64,000 nt of DNA from Ulva prolifera. Taxonomy: Eukaryota > Chlorophyta > Ulvophyceae > Ulvales > Ulvaceae. Every line of letters begins with the position of its first letter. Positions within the stretch are counted from its first letter, which is position 1. This document shows, piece by piece, positions 58,124-64,000 of the stretch. The position numbers and the translations under genes were made by a program. A model generated the notes under the pieces. That model saw only the letters and a list, made by a program, of their open reading frames with translations, was not told the origin of the DNA and did no database searches. Location: positions 620,001-684,000 of the forward strand of contig CM041202.1 of the NCBI GenBank assembly GCA_023078555.1, read 5' to 3'.

Positions 58124-61100
58124 TCACCCAGCAGTGGTGGTGTTGCTGGAGACGATGTCTTGGCAAGCGCTGCAGAAGTCCTGCACGGAGGGGCGCCGGG
58201 CGGGGTCGCGCTGCAGCAGGCCCAGCACGGGCTCGGCAAAGACGCCGAGCCGGAAGCGTGTCTCCTCGCTCAGCCGCTCGCCCTCCCACGGCAGCAGCTC
58301 CCGCCCCAGCAGCTGCGCCACAACCTGCACCGCACCCCCCACGCCACCAGTCAGCACATTACATCCAGATTTGCATTCCTACGCGTTTCTTTCGATAAAA
58401 CACGTTGAGTGCGAGTACGTACATGTTATTTTTATGTAGGAAATCAAAGTATGATACGTTGGGACGCGGGGACTTGACGTTTTTCAGGACGGCTCCAGGG
58501 AAATCCGCACCGCGTTGCACCCCTAGCCATGCGGCGTAGCAAAGGCCTGTGCCACTATGCCCTGTGAACAACACATGACACAGAAAATTTGCACATTGAA
58601 CTTGCAACACATGTCAATTGATATTTGATGCATTGTGGGAGACCATAGACTGCACAGATCGCTGCACACTGCCAATGGGGCAAAATTCTCTTTGCGCCTT
58701 AGGCGGCAAGATGGCATTTTACCTACACAGCGTTTTTTAAATTGCAGCAAAGTTGAAACATACGTATCGTATTCGTTTTATATTTTTAAGTTTTACAGCG
58801 TAGGAATGAAACTGTGATTACATCAATGCCTTTTCCCCCCTGAATCCCACCATGTACATCCAAGTAGACTGTGTATGCAATGCATGGGCACATGTGCCTT
58901 GTGCAAGAGCCGCACCTGTTCCTCTGTGGCCGCGGAGCGGTCAAACGCGCTCTCGCCGGACAGGAGTTCGAACGCAAGCACTCCAAGCGCCCAGGCGTCG
59001 AGCGACGCATCGACGCGGACACCTGCCCCCCCCTCCGCGGAGGCAGCCACGACCTCTGGAGCGGCGTATGTCACCGCGGCAGCCGGCGCCGGTGGGTTGC
59101 CGAATGCGACCGCACGGTCAAAGTCCACCAGCGACCAGCGGTTCTGCTCGCGGAGGTGGATGATGTGCTCCGGCTTCAAGCCGCCGTAGACGTACCCGGC
59201 GGCATGGATCTCTCGCAGGCAGTCCGCCACATGCGCGACCACCTGTGGCCACATCTTGTTCACCCTCAGACTAGTCCTGATGGGACGGTTCATGGCACGG
59301 CACACAAGGAAATGGAATGCCCGGCCGATGGCATGCTACATGTGACGACACTATTGCACATTCGGAGCCCAAGCACTGGGTCTGCATAGCAGTGAGGTAC
59401 CTACGTAGGTGGTCGAGCTCTGACCGCAAGGAAGGAGGGGCGGCGCACGGAGGCAGTCTGGAAGATGTCCGGCGTGGCGCGCTGCCGCCACTCCGAGAGG
59501 CTCTCGCCGCGCGGCATTGCAATGGATGGCGGGAGTGGCCGGCCCCAGCGGTCGGCGATCGCCAGGTTCTCGTCATCGGGCTTGGAGGGGTCGTGCACGG
59601 CGCGAATCTGCGGCAGCAAGCCATCGAGAGCCGGGTCGTTGCGCAGCGCGAGTTCCGCGTCGTAGGACGCTCGAATGGGGAAGAACTTGATGATGCAGGG
59701 CTGCCGTGAGAACGCGCCCACGGCGTACGCGACCACCGATTGGCCTGCAGCAGACGCACAACACTTGCATGCTGCTGTCTGTGGCTCAAACCACCGCTCC
59801 ACATCGCGGAAAGGCAGACATGACGGCCATGCATGTGGGTTCAGCGGCACTGCCTGCTGTGGACCCTCACCTCGTCCGGTTTGCTTCATCATGGAACTGA
59901 AGCGAGCAAGCGAGGTGAACCAGGTGTCTGCGGGTGCAGCCTACATGCAGATGCAGTTGTGTGCACACGTCCGACAGTAATGATCATCACTGTCAGTTTC
60001 AGCATGAACGAACGTTAGCCGCCATGCTCCAAGCCGCGGCGAGTTCGGCCTCCATTGTCAATGCGCCGTGGCGCTGCGCCGATCTTTTTAATTGATCACA
60101 CAAATTAAATCATGATATCGAAATAATTGAAGGCGCACCACCGCGGCGGCGCTCGCCAGGGCCGAGGAGCTGGAACTGCTCCTGCAGCGTCGTGTCCGGG
60201 CCAATTGAGTCAAGCTGGGCCTCAACGAAGGCCAGGACCTCTGGCAGCCCCGCCCCGGGGGGCAGCTGCGGCTTCTCCATATGCATGGCAACCTGCCGCG
60301 CAGCCATGTGAGGCAGCATGCCGGCTCTCGCGCTGCCCGGCCCGTCCCTGTGCCGCGTGGAGCCCCCCTGGACGTGAGCAGATCTAGACTCGGAATATAG
60401 TGGCTCGGGATATAGACTCGGGATTGCGTTTACAGGTAGATGGCGCGGTGGCATGCATGTCTTGCGTGCATGCAAGCAGGATGCTTTTTTCCTTTGATTG
60501 ATTCAGAGCAGTGGGCGGGAAAGGCGCCTATAGTATACATATATGCCTGGGTGCCTTGCTTCTGTTTTGGACCATGTGCGGCCCTGTGCAGGTACATAAG
60601 CATCTCCCAAAACTGATTGATACCTCCTTGTTCCGTCCCGGAAAGTACTTTCATCATCTGCTGTCGAGAGAACTGTCCCGACAAAATGTAACGATGAAGG
60701 AGGTTCGAAAGAAGCCTCCCGGTGAAGCATCATGATGGCCGGATTGCCAGGTAGCAGGTTTGGGTGATGGTACCCTGGCGGCGCACCTGTGAACTGCCAA
60801 CGCGCCAGCTGCCCTGGCTGCCATGCGGCCGCTGTAACTTGCCACTCGGCAGGCTCGACACGTCAGAGGCCGTCCCGGTCGTCCTCATATCCGCAACCTC
60901 CTTGGCCGTGGGCCGCATTGAACTTGAGGGTGTTCCGGCACGCCCCCCGCGCTTCCGCCGCCGGGACAGCCACAGCGCGCAGCACGCCGCGATGGCGGCC
61001 AGCAGGAGCACAGCGCCAACGGCTCCTCCGATGATGGCCACAGTCTGCGGGCCGCCATCAGAGGCCTCGAGGGGCACTGCGGCGGGGGCAGATTCCGGTG

Positions 61101-63135
61101 TGGCGTCGGCCGGCTGCCGTAGCGAGGACACTGCGGGCGGGGCGGGGTGTGCTGGCTGCGGTGCGAGTGTTACAGCGAGCTCCTGCACAGGTGAACCAGT
61201 CAGCTTGATGCTGAGGTGTCAGGCAGAGCGCCGTCAGAATTCTACCCGGAACAATGAAGTCTGGCAGCATGGGTACGGCGTCGGGAGACATGCATCTCTG
61301 AAGCTCCAAGGATCAGCATGCACAGGGCAAGCATACGCCCCACACACGCCTGGTTGACCCGCAACGTTGTACCATTGCATTGACCCAGACCTCCGCAATC
61401 AGTGCCGGGAGGGAGGCAGTAGTCGCGCGGCGCACGTCGGTGATGTTTACAAACCATGGGTCGCTGCGCTGCAGGATGGCTTTGGTTGAGTCGGCCGGGG
61501 TGGCCGGCACCGCCGCCAGCGGCCGCGGGGTCACCTCCAGGCCGTCATCCTCAGAGCGGATGCGCATGTCGCCCACGCCCGCATCCGTGTAGATCACGGA
61601 TGAGTCAGCGACGTAGAAGGGCGCGTCGAGGAGCTGCGGGGTGGCCGCGAAGGTGCAGCCGGAGATGACGATGCGGGAGTCGGCCCAGGCGCGGACGTAG
61701 GCGGTGCCGGGGAAGGGCGAGGGCTCGAGGAAGGTGGAGTTGACGATCGTCACGGACACGTTGGCGGCGGCGACAGCGGCGGAGCAGTCGGTGCAGCCGT
61801 CCGCAAACGCGTCGCCGCCGAGGTTGGCAAACGTGCAGTCTGCAGCACCGAACAGCTCTGGGGATGTACTCTCTGCTTGCAAGTGCTTAGCCACGGCTAC
61901 AGTGGCGACACCTTGACAATCACTCTGAAGTTTACAATGCATGCAAAACACGGGCATGTAAATGCGCAGATTGAGGAGAGAGACTCGGTGTTGAGGCGCG
62001 GGAGAGGGGAGGGCGCACTTTCGATGTAGCCGCTCTCGTCGGCCCAGACGCCCACGGCCGGCCCGAGGCCGTCGCCCTGGAAGGTGGTGCGTGTGATGTA
62101 GTGCTGGGCCTGCCAACGGTGGGGCCCGACGAGCGGCGCGAGGCCGGCAAGGGTTGCATACTGGTACTGCCTTGGGTTGGGGGCGGTGGAGTCATATTTC
62201 ATCCGCATGTAGAGGTTGTCCAGCCACATGCTGCAAGGCAGGTCCCTTGATTTGGGGAGAGCTGATCAAGCAGATTGCAGAGGAAGGATATCATGGCCAG
62301 AGACCACATGGCACACCAGATGGTACAGTGTGTCTGAACTATTACACCCAGCTCTACATGAAATGCGGCGTACCTGACGGATACATGCCACACTGGGTGC
62401 TACCATGGGATAGATGCATGGGGGGGGGGGGGGGGGGGGGGGTGCAGATCGTATGGAAGGCCATGCATTCACACCTAGGCTGAGCTCGTGTGACCGCGGC
62501 AGAACCTCCTACTGGTAGCACTTGTGTCCATGACACCGATGACTCAAGGCGTGGACTTTAAGTGCACCATGAACACTGCGTGCATGCACCGACTGCAGGC
62601 ACCAACATATGCTGTTATGGGGGGGTCGAAAGGCGCACTGCTTGACGAGGATGGGCAGGGAGTCCTCATAGGTGAGCACGAGGCACTGCCCCGTCTGCAG
62701 CGGCAGCAGCGGCGCGCCCTCCAGGGTGGCCGCAAGGGCCTCCACCTCCGCACCGGCCCCGGCAGAGCAGTTCCCCTGCAGCGGCACGCCCCGTCGCCCC
62801 GTCAGGCCGCGCCACATCCACAGGAATCGGCAAGTCCATATGGAAGAGGGGGGGGGGGGGGGATCAGCAGTTGCTTGGTGACGGATCAAGGAGGTGGTCA
62901 CGAATCAGAAGCCCGCGGCTGAGGGGGGCCCAGGGATGGAGGCGGTGCGTACCCGGATGGAGGCAGTGCCGCGGATATCGGGCAGGGGGCTGGCGCAGCC
63001 ATCAGGGCAGATGGAGGTCTCCCGCAGGGGCAGGGTGGTGAGGTCGAGGTGGGCGGTGATGACGATGTGACGCCAGCCCTGCAGCACCGCGTCCCGTAGC
63101 GCCACTGGCGTCGACGCAAACGCGACGCCGTCTCG
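58124..63135 (-). CDS. Gene H: receptor-like pseudokinase, most degraded catalytic loop (YGG, DFD)
   Basis: Exons in transcript order: E1 63135-62953 (or from an ATG at 63150), E2 62775-62639, E3 62230-62019, E4 61839-61436, E5 61182-60787, E6 60367-60139, K1 59744-59449, K2 59242-58916, K3 58324-58124 (TGA); 795 codons, signal exon not found. Ectodomain: HIVITAHLDLTTLPL, MWLDNLYMR, ITRTTFQGDG, CTFANLGGDA, IVNSTFLEP. E5: PAHPAP stalk, a helix around IIGGAVGAVLLLAAIAACCALWL, SRRRKR. E6: VLAFVEAQLDSIGPD and QFQLLGPGERRRGG. The kinase fold continues with GGQSVVA, IIKFF, PPSIAMPRGESLSEW, DAWALGVLAFE and RDPARR. The HRD triad is YGG, KPEN is KPEH and DFG is DFD, so neither the catalytic Asp nor the metal-binding Asn is present. 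G tracts interrupt the E1/E2 and E2/E3 introns. Confidence 0.87.
62420..62442. repeat. Homopolymer of 23 G in intron of gene H
   Basis: An uninterrupted G run lies in the E2/E3 intron. On the gene sense it is poly-C. Confidence 0.9.
62848..62862. repeat. Homopolymer of 15 G in intron of gene H
   Basis: A G run lies in the E1/E2 intron, about 70 bp upstream of the E2 acceptor and poly-C on the gene sense. Confidence 0.85.
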
Positions 63136-64000
63136 CTGCACCTGGCTCATGGCTCAGGGGAGCTGCTTGATCGGGGCTGGGTTGAGAGTTCGTGGCTGTG
63201 GGGGAGCTGCCTGTATGCATGGAAGCCTATTCGGGGGTATACTAGCCAAGCCAGATTATCACACGTAGGTTGTTGATAGCATTGGCGGAGGACCACATGG
63301 CGAGGGGGGGGAACATGTCGGTGTGAAACAGATGGACAAATGGTCATGGTCCCTCAGACAGCCCCACATAAGTCGCACAACGCACAAGGCACTAAGCAAG
63401 GTTTGTACAAACCTATTCGTATTAATACTAATTACTGCATGACCTCGCCACGACATCTTGAAGATGTCTCGAAGGAGGAGGGGGCAGGGGGTCTGTTGCT
63501 GCCAGTGGTTGAACTGCACCTAAGCCCACTGGATGGCAGGTGGCCCCTCCATCGATGCAATTCCGATCGGAATTGTGAAACTCTGCTTCAGGATATACGG
63601 CTAAGTAAAATCCAGATTTACTTTACATGACTTGCACTGCAAGACACTCCTGTACATAGCATTGTCGAAGCCCCACAGGGACCACCAAACGCAGCTCCAA
63701 ACCCTCGGATAACACAAGTGGCATGTGCTCGATTTGTGATGTGTTAATGCTTTCCTGTGCATGCCTACAGTGCTACCTTCCCCTCCATCCGATGCAGTAC
63801 TAGTATTCCTCGGGGCTGGGTATCAGATGACCACATGCCTGAGGCCTAGCCGGCACCTAGGAGTTGTTTTTGGAGGACCAACACTGAGTGAGTGTAGCAT
63901 GCATGTGAGGTACATGCGGTGTTGGTGTGTGGCATGTCACATTTTGAGCCTGCTGTGGCACCTGGGCTGCATTGAAGCACCCAGATCTAGAGGTCTTGCC
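63136..64000. other. Upstream flank of gene H
   Basis: The signal exon and promoter of gene H are expected here or beyond the window end. No hydrophobic N-terminal frame with a matching phase-0 donor was found. The last 500 bp are AT-richer and show no coding signal. Confidence 0.45.

Overview
The window looks like nuclear DNA of a chlorophyte green alga. The evidence is: genes cut into nine or ten short exons; introns with GTGCG-type donors and TGCAG acceptors; retroposon 3' ends carrying TGTAA, the chlorophyte polyadenylation signal; and a kinase style (PPCIVMERGE, HRDIKPEN, N-WT-IDFGC) that, from memory, is expanded in this lineage. No prokaryotic operon, tRNA, rRNA or CRISPR was recognised. 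Species is not determined.

Nearly all the coding content is one gene family, present as seven members plus one orphan exon. They are labelled A to H in genomic order: A 1026-7097 (+), B 10537-16358 (+), C 17822-23683 (-), D 26869-35014 (-), E 36208-43920 (-), F 47889-53434 (+), G 56160-56582 (+, a last-exon remnant), H 58124-63135 (-). Every full member has the same exon plan: signal-peptide exon (found only for D and E); E1 to E4, an ectodomain of about 320 residues that reads like a right-handed parallel beta-helix (pectin-lyase-like); E5, a Pro-rich stalk, one transmembrane helix and a basic stop-transfer; E6, a juxtamembrane helix; K1 to K3, a complete protein-kinase fold. Intron phases between successive exons are 0,0,2,1,0,0,1,0,0 in all of them, and the inferred exons of each gene sum to a multiple of three. 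The products would be type I receptor-like proteins of roughly 800-890 residues.

Only gene A keeps canonical kinase residues (GxG, beta3 Lys, HRD, KPEN, DFG). The other six have DFD for DFG and His for the metal-binding Asn, and three have also lost the catalytic Asp, so the cluster looks like one kinase surrounded by probable pseudokinases. D and E are the most recent tandem pair; D has two in-frame stops in its juxtamembrane exon. A has precisely lost one intron. G is a stray last exon resembling that of H, with its stop lost.

The rest is introns and spacers rich in repeats: a 5'-truncated LINE with an 11-bp target-site duplication (54867-55547), scattered 3'-end fragments of that and a second retroposon family, a MITE-like inverted repeat (29827-29943), four long hairpins or palindromes, a 30-bp minisatellite apparently derived from a splice acceptor, G/C homopolymers up to 46 nt, and very frequent TGCATGCA. 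Function of the receptors is unknown. Tandem amplification with divergent stalks and decaying active sites suggests a perception system under diversifying pressure, but that is inference. Exon boundaries were placed by eye from reading frame, conservation among paralogues and splice dinucleotides.
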